This document shows, in pieces, positions 9,551 through 22,829 of a stretch of DNA of 64,000 bases (position 1 is the first letter of the stretch; each line of letters opens with the position of its first letter). This DNA is from Canna indica. Lineage: Eukaryota; Streptophyta; Magnoliopsida; Zingiberales; Cannaceae. The stretch is taken from NCBI GenBank assembly GCA_034359265.1, contig CP136898.1, forward strand, positions 56,533,501-56,597,500. The letters run 5' to 3'. The notes beneath the pieces are model-generated. The model was not told the DNA's origin, searched no databases, and saw only the letters and a list, made by a program, of their open reading frames with translations. Both the position numbers and the translations under genes were made by a program.

Positions 9551-11331
9551 AACATTCACTGTGATGGGAGAAGTTGTTAATCGAGTTATATTTGATAGAC
9601 TAATGCAAAGAATTGCACAATTTTTCGAATAGAATCTTGAACGAAGCCGACTGATTGAACTTCGGGGTATCGGTTCGAAACGAACAGAAATCTGAGTCGC
9701 GAGCGACTCCAGAACATTCACTGTGATGCGAGAAGTTGTTAATCGAGTTATATTTGATAGACTAATGCAAAGAATTGCACAATTTTTCGAATAGAATCTT
9801 GAACGAAGCCGACTGATTGAACTTCGGGGTATCGGTTCGAAACGAACAGAAATCTGAGTCGCGAGCGACTCCAGAACATTCACTGTGATGGGAGAAGTTG
9901 TTAATCTAGTTAGTTATGACAAACTAATGCAAAGAATTGCACGCTTTTTGGAATAGAATCTTCAACGAAGCCGACTGATTGAACTTTAGGGTATCGGCTA
10001 GAAACGCCCAGCAATCTGAGTCCCGAGCGACTCCAGAACATTCACTGTGATGGGAGAAGTTGTTAATCGAGTTATATTTGATAGACTAATGCAAAGAATT
10101 GCACAATTTTTCGAATAGAATCTTGAACGAAGCCGACTGATTGAACTTCGGGGTATCGGTTCGAAACGAACAAAAATTTGAGTCGCGAGCGACTCCAGAA
10201 CATTCACTGTGATGCGAGAAGTTGTTAATCGAGTTATATTTGATAGACTAATGCAAAGAATTGCACAATTTTTCGAATAGAATCTTGAACGAAGCCGACT
10301 GATTGAACTTCGGGGTATCGGTTCGAAACGAACAGAAATCTGAGTCGCGAGCGACTCCAGAACATTCACTGTGATGGGAGAAGTTGTTAATCGAGTTATT
10401 TATGACAAACTAATGCAAAGAATTGCATGCTTTTTCGAATAGAATCTTGAACGAAGCCGACTGATTGAACTTCGGGGTATCGGTTCGAAACGAACAGAAA
10501 TCTGAGTCGCGAGCGACTCCAGAACATTCACTGTGATGCGAGAAGTTGTTAATCGAGTTATATTTGATAGACTAATGCAAAGAATTGCACAATTTTTTTA
10601 ATAGAATTTTAACGAAGCCGACTGATTGAACTTTGGGGTATCGGTTCGAAACGAACAGAAATCAGAGTCGCGAGCGACTCCAGAACATTCACTGTGATGG
10701 GAGAAGTTGTTAATCGAGTTATTTATGACAAACTAATGCAAAGAATTGCACGCTTTTTGGAATAGAATCTTCAACGAAGCCGACTGATTGAACTTCTGGG
10801 TATCGGCTAGAAACGCCCAGCAATCTGAGTCCCGAGAGACTCCAGAACATTCACTGTGATGGGAGAAGTTGTTAATCTAGTTAGTTATGACAAACTAATG
10901 CAAAGAATTGCACGCTTTTTGGAATAGAATCTTCAACGAAGCCGACTGATTGAACTTCAGGGTATCGGCTAGAAACGCCCAGCAATCTGAGTCCCGAGCG
11001 ACTCCAGAACATTCACTGTGATGGGAGAAGTTGTTAATCGAGTTATATTTGATAGACTAATGCAAAGAATTGCACAATTTTTCGAATAGAATCTTGAACG
11101 AAGCCGACTGATTGAACTTCGGGGTATCGGTTCGAAACGAACAGAAATCTGAGTCGCGAGCGACTCCAGAACATTCACTGTGATGCGAAAAGTTGTTAAT
11201 CGAGTTATATTTGATAGACTAATGCAAAGAATTGCACAATTTTTCGAATAGAATCTTGAACGAAGCCGACTGATTGAACTTCGGGGTATCGGTTCGAAAC
11301 GAATAGAAATCTGAGTCGCGAGCGACTCCAG
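9551..11331 (+). repeat. 11-monomer unit (1781 bp), right copy
   Basis: Second copy of the 7122-8902 block at an offset of 2429 bp. Differences seen include ATCAGAGTCGC in the A'' monomer near 10662 and GAATAGAAATC near 11301. The last five monomers (A'' B C A A', 809 bp from 10523) are followed by a further five-monomer block of the same order at 11332-12140, a local tandem duplication. Confidence 0.88.
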
Positions 11332-14246
11332 AACATTCACTGTGATGCGAGAAGTTGTTAATCGAGTTATATTTGATAGACTAATGCAAAGAATTGCACA
11401 ATTTTTTTAATAGAATTTTAACGAAGCCGACTGATTGAACTTTGGGGTATCGGTTCGAAACGAACAGAAATCTGAGTCGCGAGCGACTCCAGAACATTCA
11501 CTGTGATGGGAGAAGTTGTTAATCGAGTTATTTATGACAAACTAATGCAAAGAATTGCACGCTTTTTGGAATAGAATCTTCAACGAAGCCGACTGATTGA
11601 ACTTCTGGGTATCGGCTAGAAACGCCCAGCAATCTGAGTCCCGAGAGACTCCAGAACATTCACTGTGATGGGAGAAGTTGTTAATCTAGTTAGTTATGAC
11701 AAACTAATGCAAAGAATTGCACGCTTTTTGGAATAGAATCTTCAACGAAGCCGACTGATTGAACTTCAGGGTATCGGCTAGAAACGCCCAGCAATCTGAG
11801 TCCCGAGCGACTCCAGAACATTCACTGTGATGGGAGAAGTTGTTAATCGAGTTATATTTGATAGACTAATGCAAAGAATTGCACAATTTTTCGAATAGAA
11901 TCTTGAACGAAGCCGACTGATTGAACTTCGGGGTATCGGTTCGAAACGAACATAAATTTGAGTCGCGAGCGACTCCAGAACATTCACTGTGATGCGAGAA
12001 GTTGTTAATCGAGTTATATTTGATAGACTAATGCAAAGAATTGCACAATTTTTCGAATAGAATCTTGAACGAAGCCGACTGATTGAACTTCGGGGTATCG
12101 GTTCGAAACGAACAGAAATCTGAGTCGCGAGCGACTCCAGAACATTCACTGTGATGGGAGAAGTTGTTAATCGAGTTATTTATGACAAACTAATGCAAAG
12201 AATTGCACGCTTTTTGGAATAGAATCTTCAACGAAGCCGACTGATTGAACTTCAGGGTATCGGCTAGAAACGCCCAGCAATCTGAGTCCCGAGCGACTCC
12301 AGAACATTCACTGTGATGGGAGAAGTTGTTAATCGAGTTATTTATGACAAACTAATGCAAAGAATTGCACGCTTTTTGGAATAGAATCTTCAACGAAGTC
12401 GACTGATTGAACTTCAGGGTATCGGCTAGAAACGCCCAGCAATCTGAGTCCCGAGCGACTCCAGAACATTCACTGTGATGGGAGAAGTTGTTAATCGAGT
12501 TATATTTGATAGACTAATGCAAAGAATTGCACAATTTTTCGAATAGAATCTTGAACGAAGCCGACTGATTGAACTTCGGGGTATCGGTTCGAAACGAACA
12601 GAAATTTGAGTCGCGAGCGACTCCAGAACATTCACTGTGATGCGAGAAGTTGTTAATCGAGTTATATTTGATAGACTAATGCAAAGAATTGCACAATTTT
12701 TCGAATAGAATCTTGAACGAAGCCGACTGATTGAACTTCGGGGTATCGGTTCGAAACGAACAGAAATCTGAGTCGCGAGCGACTCCAGAACATTCACTGT
12801 GATGGGAGAAGTTGTTAATCGAGTTATTTATGACAAACTAATGCAAAGAATTGCATGCTTTTTCGAATAGAATCTTGAACGAAGCCGACTGATTGAACTT
12901 CGGGGTATCGGTTCGAAACGAACAGAAATCTGAGTCGCGAGCGACTCCAGAACATTCACTGTGATGCGAGAAGTTGTTAATCGAGTTATATTTGATAGAC
13001 TAATGCAAAGAATTGCACAATTTTTCGAATAGAATCTTGAACGAAGCCGACTGATTGAACTTCGGGGTATCGGTTCGAAACGAACAGAAATTTGAGTCGC
13101 GAGCGACTCCAGAACATTCACTGTGATGCGAGAAGTTGTTAATCGAGTTATATTTGATAGACTAATGCAAAGAATTGCACAATTTTTCGAATAGAATCTT
13201 GAACGAAGCCGACTGATTGAACTTCGGGGTATCGGTTCGAAACGAACAGAAATCTGAGTCGCGAGCGACTCCAGAACATTCACTGTGATGGGAGAAGTTG
13301 TTAATCGAGTTATTTATGACAAACTAATGCAAAGAATTGCACGCTTTTTGGAATAGAATCTTCAACGAAGCCGACTGATTGAACTTCTGGGTATCGGCTA
13401 GAAACGCCCAGCAATCTGAGTCCCGAGAGACTCCAGAACATTCACTGTGATGGGAGAAGTTGTTAATCTAGTTAGTTATGACAAACTAATGCAAAGAATT
13501 GCACGCTTTTTGGAATGGAATCTTCAACGAAGCCGACTGATTGAACTTCTGGGTATCGGCTAGAAACGCCCAGCAATCTGAGTCCCGAGCGACTCCAGAA
13601 CATTCACTGTGATGGGAGAAGTTGTTAATCGAGTTATATTTGATAGACTAATGCAAAGAATTGCACAATTTTTCGAATAGAATCTTGAACGAAGCCGACT
13701 GATTGAACTTCGGGGTATCGGTTCGAAACGAACAGAAATTTGAGTCGCGAGCGACTCCAGAACATTCACTGTGATGCGAGAAGTTGTTAATCGAGTTATA
13801 TTTGATAGACTAATGCAAAGAATTGCACAATTTTTCGAATAGAATCTTGAACGAAGCCGACTGATTGAACTTCGGGGTATCGGTTCGAAACGAACAGAAA
13901 TCTGAGTCGCGAGCGACTCCAGAACATTCACTGTGATGGGAGAAGTTGTTAATCGAGTTATTTATGACAAACTAATGCAAAGAATTGCACGCTTTTTGGA
14001 ATAGAATCTTCAACGAAGCCGACTGATTGAACTTCAGGGTATCGGCTAGAAACGCCCAGCAATCTGAGTCCCGAGCGACTCCAGAACATTCACTGTGATG
14101 GGAGAAGTTGTTAATCGAGTTATTTATGACAAACTAATGCAAAGAATTGCACGCTTTTTGGAATAGAATCTTCAACGAAGTCGACTGATTGAACTTCAGG
14201 GTATCGGCTAGAAACGCCCAGCAATCTGAGTCCCGAGCGACTCCAG
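11332..14246 (+). repeat. Irregular block with last A'' monomer and B-B pairs
   Basis: Monomers: A'' 11332, B, C, A 11817 (CATAAATTTG), A', B, B (GAAGTCGAC) 12303, A 12465, A', B/A chimera 12789, A', A', B 13275, C 13437 (GGAATGG), A, A', B 13923, B 14085. Three A-like monomers in a row without a B stop (12789-13274) give the 151-codon minus-strand open frame at 12828-13283. This is the last place where A'' appears and where C is frequent before 30 kb. Confidence 0.85.
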
Positions 14247-15542
14247 AATATTCACTGTGATGGGAGAAGTTGTTAACCGAGTTATATTTGATAGACTAAT
14301 GCAAAGAATTGCACAATTTTTCGAATAGAATCTTGAACGAAGCCGACTGATTGAACTTCGGGGTATCGGTTCGAAACGAACAGAAATCTGAGTTGCGAGG
14401 GACTCCAGAACATTCACTGTGATGGGAGAAGTTGTTAATCGAGTTATTTATGACAAACTAATGCAAAGAATTGCATGCTTTTTGGAATAGAATCTTCAAC
14501 GAAGCCGACTGATTGAACTTCGGGGTATCGGCTAGAAACGCCCAGCAATCTGAGTCCCGAGCGACTCCAGAACATTCACTGTGATGGGAGAAGTTGTTAA
14601 TCGAGGTATATTTGATAGAGTAATGCAAAGAATTGCACAATTTTTCGAATAGAATCTTGAACGAAGCCGACTGATTGAACTTCGGGGTATCGGTTCGAAA
14701 CGAACAGAAATCTGAGTCGCGAGCGACTCCAGAACATTCACTGTGATGGGAGAAGTTGTTAATCGAGTTATTTATGATAAACTAATGCAAAGAATTGCAC
14801 GCTTTTTGGAATAGAATCTTCAACGAAGCCGACTGATTGAACTTCAGGGTATCGGCTAGAAACGCCCAGCAATCTGAGTCCCGAGCGACTCCAGAACATT
14901 CACTGTGATGGGAGAAGTTGTTAATCGAGTTATTTATGACAAACTAATGCAAAGAATTGCACGCTTTTTGGAATAGAATCTTCAACGAAGTCGACTGATT
15001 GAACTTCAGGGTATCGGCTAGAAACGCCCAGCAATCTGAGTCCCGAGCGACTCCAGAACATTCACTGTGATGGGAGAAGTTGTTAACCGAGTTATATTTG
15101 ATAGACTAATGCAAAGAATTGCACAATTTTTCGAATAGAATCTTGAACGAAGCCGACTGATTGAACTTCGGGGTATCGGTTCGAAACGAACAGAAATCTG
15201 AGTTGCGAGGGACTCCAGAACATTCACTGTGATGGGAGAAGTTGTTAATCGAGTTATTTATGACAAACTAATGCAAAGAATTGCATGCTTTTTGGAATAG
15301 AATCTTCAACGAAGCCGACTGATTGAACTTCGGGGTATCGGCTAGAAACGCCCAGCAATCTGAGTCCCGAGCGACTCCAGAACATTCACTGTGATGGGAG
15401 AAGTTGTTAATCGAGTTATATTTGATAGACTAATGCAAAGAATTGCACAATTTTTCGAATAGAATCTTGAACGAAGCCGACTGATTGAACTTCGGGGTAT
15501 CGGTTCGAAACGAACAGAAATTTGAGTCGCGAGCGACTCCAG
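13923..15542 (+). repeat. Tandem pentamer B-B-A-B-A, two copies of 810 bp
   Basis: 13923-14732 and 14733-15542 both read B, B (GAAGTCGAC), A (GTTAACCGAG, with GTTGCGAGGGACTCC), B (CATGC, with A-like CTTCGGGGTATCGG followed by B-like GGCTAG), A. The A with GTTAACCGAG is a marker that persists to about 29 kb. The B with CTTCGGGG is itself a small conversion patch. The last A of the first copy has extra changes (AATCGAGGTATA, GAGTAATGC) at 14602-14625. Confidence 0.87.
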
Positions 15543-16190
15543 AACAATCACTGTGATGCGAGAAGTTGTTAATCGAGTTATATTTGATAGACTAATGCAA
15601 AGAATTGCACAATTTTTCGAATAGAATCTTGAACGAAGCCGACTGATTGAACTTCGGGGTATCGGTTCGAAACGAACAGAAATCTGAGTCGCGAGCGACT
15701 CCAGAACATTCACTGTGATGGGAGAAGTTGTTAATCGAGTTATATTTGATAGACTAATGCAAAGAATTGCACAATTTTTCGAATAGAATCTTGAACGAAG
15801 CCGACTGATTGAACTTCGGGGTATCGGTTCGAAACGAACAGAAATCTGAGTCGCGAGCGACTCCAGAACATTCACTGTGATGGGAGAAGTTGTTAATCGA
15901 GTTATTTATGACAAACTAATGCAAAGAATTGCATACTTTTTGGAATAGAATCTTCAACGAAGCCGACTGATTGAACTTCAGGGTATCGGCTAGAAACGCC
16001 CAGCAATCTGAGTCCCGAGCGACTCCAGAACATTCACTGTGATGGGAGAAGTTGTTAATCGAGTTATATTTGATAGACTAATGCAAAGAATTGCACAATT
16101 TTTCGAATAGAATCTTGAACGAAGCCGACTGATTGAACTTCGGGGTATCGGTTCGAAACGAACAGAAATCTGAGTCGCGAGCGACTCCAG
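15543..16190 (+). repeat. A'-A-B-A link block
   Basis: Monomers 15543 A' (AACAATCACTGTG, a private change in the most conserved segment), 15705 A, 15867 B (CATAC) and 16029 A. With the A at 15381 this gives three consecutive A-like monomers, which is why the minus strand has a 177-codon open frame at 15342-15875. No other content. Confidence 0.85.
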
Positions 16191-19100
16191 AACATTCACT
16201 GTGATGGGAGAAGTTGTTAATCGAGTTATTTATGACAAACTAATGCAAAGAATTGCATGCTTTTTGGAATAGAATCTTCAACGAAGCCGACTGATTGAAC
16301 TTCAGGGTATCGGCTAGAAACGCCCAGCAATCTGAGTCCCGAGCGACTCCAGAACATTCACTGTGATGGGAGAAGTTGTTAATCGAGTTATATTTGATAG
16401 ACTAATGCAAAGAATTGCACAATTTTTCGAATAGAATCTTGAACGAAGCCGACTGATTGAACTTCGGGGTATCGGTTCGAAACGAACAGAAATCTGAGTC
16501 GCGAGCGACTCCAGAACATTCACTGTGATGGGAGAAGTTGTTAATCGAGTTATTTATGACAAACTAATGCAAATAATTGCACGCTTTTTGGAATAGAATC
16601 TTCAACGAAGCCGACTGATTGAACTTCAGGGTATCGGCTAGAAACGCCCAGCAATTTGAGTCCCGAGCGACTCCAGAACATTCACTGTGATGGGAGAAGT
16701 TGTTAACCGAGTTATATTTGATAGACTAATGCAAAGAATTGCACAATTTTTCGAATAGAATCTTGAACGAAATCGACTGATTGAACTTCGGGGTATCGGT
16801 TCGAAACGAACAGAAATCTGAGTTGCGAGGGACTCCAGAACATTCACTGTGATGGGAGAAGTTGTTAATCGAGTTATTTATGACAAACTAATGCAAAGAA
16901 TTGCATGCTTTTTGGAATAGAATCTTCAACGAAGCAGTCGATTGAACTTCAGGGTATCGGCTAGAAACGCCCAGCAATCTGAGTCCCGAGCGACTCCAGA
17001 GCATTCACTGTGATGGGAGAAGTTGTTAATCGAGTTATATTTGATAGACTAATGCAAAGAATTGCACAATTTTTCGAATAGAATCTTGAACGAAGCCGAC
17101 TGATTGAACTTCGGGGTATCGGTTCGAAACGAACAGAAATCTGAGTCGCGAGCGACTCCAGAACATTCACTGTGATGGGAGAAGTTGTTAATCGAGTTAT
17201 ATTTGATAGACTAATGCAAAGAATTGCACAATTTTTCGAATAGAATCTTGAACGAAGCCGACTGATTGAACTTCGGGGTATCGGTTCGAAACAAACAGAA
17301 ATTTGAGTCGCGAGCGACTCCAGAACATTCACTGTGATGCGAGAAGTTGTTAATCGAGTTATATTTGATAGACTAATGCAAAGAATTGCACAATTTTTCG
17401 AATAGAATCTTGAACGAAGCCGACTGATTGAACTTCGGGGTATCGGTTCGAAACGAACAGAAATCTGAGTCGCGAGCGACTCCAGAACATTCACTGTGAT
17501 GGGAGAAGTTGTTAATCGAGTTATTTATGACAAACTAATGCAAAGAATTGCACGCTTTTTGGAATAGAATCTTCAACGAAGTCGACTGATTGAACTTCAG
17601 GGTATCGGCTAGAAACGCCCAGCAATCTGAGTCCCGAGCGACTCCAGAACATTCACTGTGATGGGAGAAGTTGTTAATCGAGTTATTTATGACAAACTAA
17701 TGCAAAGAATTGCACGCTTTTTGGAATAGAATCTTCAACGAAGTCGACTGATTGAACTTCAGGGTATCGGCTAGAAACGCCCAGCAATCTGAGTCCCGAG
17801 CGACTCCAGAACATTCACTGTGATGGGAGAAGTTGTTAATCGAGTTATATTTGATATACTAATGCAAAGAATTGCACAATTTTTCGAATAGAATCTTGAA
17901 CGAAGCCGACTGATTGAACTTCGGGGTATCGGTTCGAAACGAACAGAAATTTGAGTCGCGAGCGACTCCAGAACATTCACTGTGATGCGAGAAGTTGTTA
18001 ATCGAGTTATATTTGATAGACTAATGCAAAGAATTGCACAATTTTTCGAATAGAATCTTGAACGAAGCCGACTGATTGAACTTCGGGGTATCGGTTCGAA
18101 ACGAACAGAAATCTGAGTCGCGAGCGACTCCAGAACATTCACTGTGATGGGAGAAGTTGTTAATCGAGTTATTTATGACAAACTAATGCAAAGAATTGCA
18201 TGCTTTTTGGAATAGAATCTTCAACGAAGCCGACTGATTGAACTTCAGGGTATCGGCTAGAAACGCCCAGCAATCTGAGTCCCGAGCGACTCCAGAACAT
18301 TCACTGTGATGGGAGAAGTTGTTAATCGAGTTATATTTGATAGACTAATGCAAAGAATTGCACAATTTTTCGAATAGAATCTTGAACGAAGCCGACTGAT
18401 TGAACTTCGGGGTATCGGTTCGAAACGAACAGAAATCTGAGTCGCGAGCGACTCCAGAACATTCACTGTGATGGGAGAAGTTGTTAATCGAGTTATTTAT
18501 GACAAACTAATGCAAATAATTGCACGCTTTTTGGAATAGAATCTTCAACGAAGCCGACTGATTGAACTTCAGGGTATCGGCTAGAAACGCCCAGCAATTT
18601 GAGTCCCGAGCGACTCCAGAACATTCACTGTGATGGGAGAAGTTGTTAACCGAGTTATATTTGATAGACTAATGCAAAGAATTGCACAATTTTTCGAATA
18701 GAATCTTGAACGAAATCGACTGATTGAACTTCGGGGTATCGGTTCGAAACGAACAGAAATCTGAGTTGCGAGGGACTCCAGAACATTCACTGTGATGGGA
18801 GAAGTTGTTAATCGAGTTATTTATGACAAACTAATGCAAAGAATTGCATGCTTTTTGGAATAGAATCTTCAACGAAGCAGTCGATTGAACTTCAGGGTAT
18901 CGGCTAGAAACGCCCAGCAATCTGAGTCCCGAGCGACTCCAGAGCATTCACTGTGATGGGAGAAGTTGTTAATCGAGTTATATTTGATAGACTAATGCAA
19001 AGAATTGCACAATTTTTCGAATAGAATCTTGAACGAAGCCGACTGATTGAACTTCGGGGTATCGGTTCGAAACGAACAGAAATCTGAGTCGCGAGCGACT

Positions 19101-20076
19101 CCAGAACATTCACTGTGATGGGAGAAGTTGTTAATCGAGTTATATTTGATAGACTAATGCAAAGAATTGCACAATTTTTCGAATAGAATCTTGAACGAAG
19201 CCGACTGATTGAACTTCGGGGTATCGGTTCGAAACAAACAGAAATTTGAGTCGCGAGCGACTCCAGAACATTCACTGTGATGCGAGAAGTTGTTAATCGA
19301 GTTATATTTGATAGACTAATGCAAAGAATTGCACAATTTTTCGAATAGAATCTTGAACGAAGCCGACTGATTGAACTTCGGGGTATCGGTTCGAAACGAA
19401 CAGAAATCTGAGTCGCGAGCGACTCCAGAACATTCACTGTGATGGGAGAAGTTGTTAATCGAGTTATTTATGACAAACTAATGCAAAGAATTGCACGCTT
19501 TTTGGAATAGAATCTTCAACGAAGTCGACTGATTGAACTTCAGGGTATCGGCTAGAAACGCCCAGCAATCTGAGTCCCGAGCGACTCCAGAACATTCACT
19601 GTGATGGGAGAAGTTGTTAATCGAGTTATTTATGACAAACTAATGCAAAGAATTGCACGCTTTTTGGAATAGAATCTTCAACGAAGTCGACTGATTGAAC
19701 TTCAGGGTATCGGCTAGAAACGCCCAGCAATCTGAGTCCCGAGCGACTCCAGAACATTCACTGTGATGGGAGAAGTTGTTAATCGAGTTATATTTGATAT
19801 ACTAATGCAAAGAATTGCACAATTTTTCGAATAGAATCTTGAACGAAGCCGACTGATTGAACTTCGGGGTATCGGTTCGAAACGAACAGAAATTTGAGTC
19901 GCGAGCGACTCCAGAACATTCACTGTGATGCGAGAAGTTGTTAATCGAGTTATATTTGATAGACTAATGCAAAGAATTGCACAATTTTTCGAATAGAATC
20001 TTGAACGAAGCCGACTGATTGAACTTCGGGGTATCGGTTCGAAACGAACAGAAATCTGAGTCGCGAGCGACTCCAG
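16191..20076 (+). repeat. Two tandem 12-monomer units of 1943 bp
   Basis: 16191-18133 and 18134-20076, each B A B A B161 A A A' B B A A'. Offset-1943 markers: AAATAATTGC at 16571 and 18514, GAAGCAGTCG at 16931 and 18874, AGAGCATTC in the following A, GAAACAAACAG near 17289 and 19232, and GATATACTA in the A monomers at 17810 and 19753. I noticed no differences between the two copies by eye, which suggests recent duplication. Confidence 0.93.
16839..16999 (+). repeat. 161-bp B monomer with GAAGCAGTCG rearrangement
   Basis: B monomer (CATGC type) in which GAAGCCGACTGATTG is replaced by the one-base-shorter GAAGCAGTCGATTG. Four copies: 16839, 18782, 21535 and 23964. Each is followed by an A monomer with AGAGCATTC. 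It marks successive copies of the second-domain unit, and the spacings (1943, 2753 and 2429 bp) show units growing by whole monomers. Confidence 0.93.
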
Positions 20077-20724
20077 AACATTCACTGTGATGGGAGAAGT
20101 TGTTAATCGAGTTATTTATGACAAACTAATGCAAAGAATTGCACGCTTTTTGGAATAGAATCTTCAACGAAGTCGACTGATTGAACTTCAGGGTATCGGC
20201 TAGAAACGCCCAGCAATCTGAGTCCCGAGCGACTCCAGAACATTCACTGTGATGGGAGAAGTTGTTAATCGAGTTATTTATGACAAACTAATGCAAAGAA
20301 TTGCACGCTTTTTGGAATAGAATCTTCAACGAAGTCGACTGATTGAACTTCAGGGTATCGGCTAGAAACGCCCAGCAATCTGAGTCCCGAGCGACTCCAG
20401 AACATTCACTGTGATGGGAGAAGTTGTTAATCGAGTTATATTTGATATACTAATGCAAAGAATTGCACAATTTTTCGAATAGAATCTTGAACGAAGCCGA
20501 CTGATTGAACTTCGGGGTATCGGTTCGAAACGAACAGAAATTTGAGTCGCGAGCGACTCCAGAACATTCACTGTGATGCGAGAAGTTGTTAATCGAGTTA
20601 TATTTGATAGACTAATGCAAAGAATTGCACAATTTTTCGAATAGAATCTTGAACGAAGCCGACTGATTGAACTTCGGGGTATCGGTTCGAAACGAACAGA
20701 AATCTGAGTCGCGAGCGACTCCAG
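20077..20724 (+). repeat. Extra tetramer B-B-A-A' (648 bp)
   Basis: A tandem copy of the preceding tetramer 19429-20076: two B monomers with GAAGTCGAC, an A with GATATACTA (20401), and an A'. The 648-bp duplication sits exactly at a unit boundary and accounts for part of the 2753-bp gap between B161 copies at 18782 and 21535. Confidence 0.9.
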
Positions 20725-22829
20725 AACATTCACTGTGATGGGAGAAGTTGTTAATCGAGTTATTTATGACAAACTAATGCAAAGAATTGCATGCTTTTTG
20801 GAATAGAATCTTCAACGAAGCCGACTGATTGAACTTCAGGGTATCGGCTAGAAACGCCCAGCAATCTGAGTCCCGAGCGACTCCAGAACATTCACTGTGA
20901 TGGGAGAAGTTGTTAATCGAGTTATATTTGATAGACTAATGCAAAGAATTGCACAATTTTTCGAATAGAATCTTGAACGAAGCCGACTGATTGAACTTCG
21001 GGGTATCGGTTCGAAACGAACAGAAATCTGAGTCGCGAGCGACTCCAGAACATTCACTGTGATGGGAGAAGTTGTTAATCGAGTTATTTATGACAAACTA
21101 ATGCAAATAATTGCACGCTTTTTGGAATAGAATCTTCAACGAAGCCGACTGATTGAACTTCAGGGTATCGGCTAGAAACGCCCAGCAATCTGAGTCCCGA
21201 GCGACTCCAGAACATTCACTGTGATGGGAGAAGTTGTTAATCGAGTTATTTATGACAAACTAATGCAAAGAATTGCACGCTTTTTGGAATAGAATCTTCA
21301 ACGAAGTCGACTGATTGAACTTCAGGGTATCGGCTAGAAACGCCCAGCAATCTGAGTCCCGAGCGACTCCAGAACATTCACTGTGATGGGAGAAGTTGTT
21401 AACCGAGTTATATTTGATAGACTAATGCAAAGAATTGCACAATTTTTCGAATAGAATCTTGAACGAAATCGACTGATTGAACTTCGGGGTATCGGTTCGA
21501 AACGAACAGAAATCTGAGTTGCGAGGGACTCCAGAACATTCACTGTGATGGGAGAAGTTGTTAATCGAGTTATTTATGACAAACTAATGCAAAGAATTGC
21601 ATGCTTTTTGGAATAGAATCTTCAACGAAGCAGTCGATTGAACTTCAGGGTATCGGCTAGAAACGCCCAGCAATCTGAGTCCCGAGCGACTCCAGAGCAT
21701 TCACTGTGATGGGAGAAGTTGTTAATCGAGTTATATTTGATAGACTAATGCAAAGAATTGCACAATTTTTCGAATAGAATCTTGAACGAAGCCGACTGAT
21801 TGAACTTCGGGGTATCGGTTCGAAACGAACAGAAATCTGAGTCGCGAGCGACTCCAGAACATTCACTGTGATGGGAGAAGTTGTTAATCGAGTTATATTT
21901 GATAGACTAATGCAAAGAATTGCACAATTTTTCGAATAGAATCTTGAACGAAGCCGACTGATTGAACTTCGGGGTATCGGTTCGAAACGAACAGAAATTT
22001 GAGTCGCGAGCGACTCCAGAACATTCACTGTGATGCGAGAAGTTGTTAATCGAGTTATATTTGATAGACTAATGCAAAGAATTGCACAATTTTTCGAATA
22101 GAATCTTGAACGAAGCCGACTGATTGAACTTCGGGGTATCGGTTCGAAACGAACAGAAATCTGAGTCGCGAGCGACTCCAGAACATTCACTGTGATGGGA
22201 GAAGTTGTTAATCGAGTTATTTATGACAAACTAATGCAAAGAATTGCACGCTTTTTGGAATAGAATCTTCAACGAAGTCGACTGATTGAACTTCAGGGTA
22301 TCGGCTAGAAACGCCCAGCAATCTGAGTCCCGAGCGACTCCAGAACATTCACTGTGATGGGAGAAGTTGTTAATCGAGTTATTTATGACAAACTAATGCA
22401 AAGAATTGCACGCTTTTTGGAATAGAATCTTCAACGAAGTCGACTGATTGAACTTCAGGGTATCGGCTAGAAACGCCCAGCAATCTGAGTCCCGAGCGAC
22501 TCCAGAACATTCACTGTGATGGGAGAAGTTGTTAATCGAGTTATATTTGATATACTAATGCAAAGAATTGCACAATTTTTCGAATAGAATCTTGAACGAA
22601 GCCGACTGATTGAACTTCGGGGTATCGGTTCGAAACGAACAGAAATTTGAGTCGCGAGCGACTCCAGAACATTCACTGTGATGCGAGAAGTTGTTAATCG
22701 AGTTATATTTGATAGACTAATGCAAAGAATTGCACAATTTTTCGAATAGAATCTTGAACGAAGCCGACTGATTGAACTTCGGGGTATCGGTTCGAAACGA
22801 ACAGAAATCTGAGTCGCGAGCGACTCCAG
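20725..22829 (+). repeat. 13-monomer unit of 2105 bp
   Basis: Third version of the 16191-type unit: B A B B A B161 A A A' B B A A'. It equals the 1943-bp unit plus one B (21211, GAAGTCGAC). Markers AAATAATTGC (B 21049), GTTAACCGAG with GAAATCGAC (A 21373), B161 (21535), AGAGCATTC (21696) and GATATACTA (22506) keep their order. Confidence 0.9.

Noticed and set aside
14458..14640. 60-codon minus-strand frame, and 67-codon frames at 32432-32635 and 34538-34741
   Set aside because: Other frames of the same repeat, opened by local substitutions. No features of a real protein.
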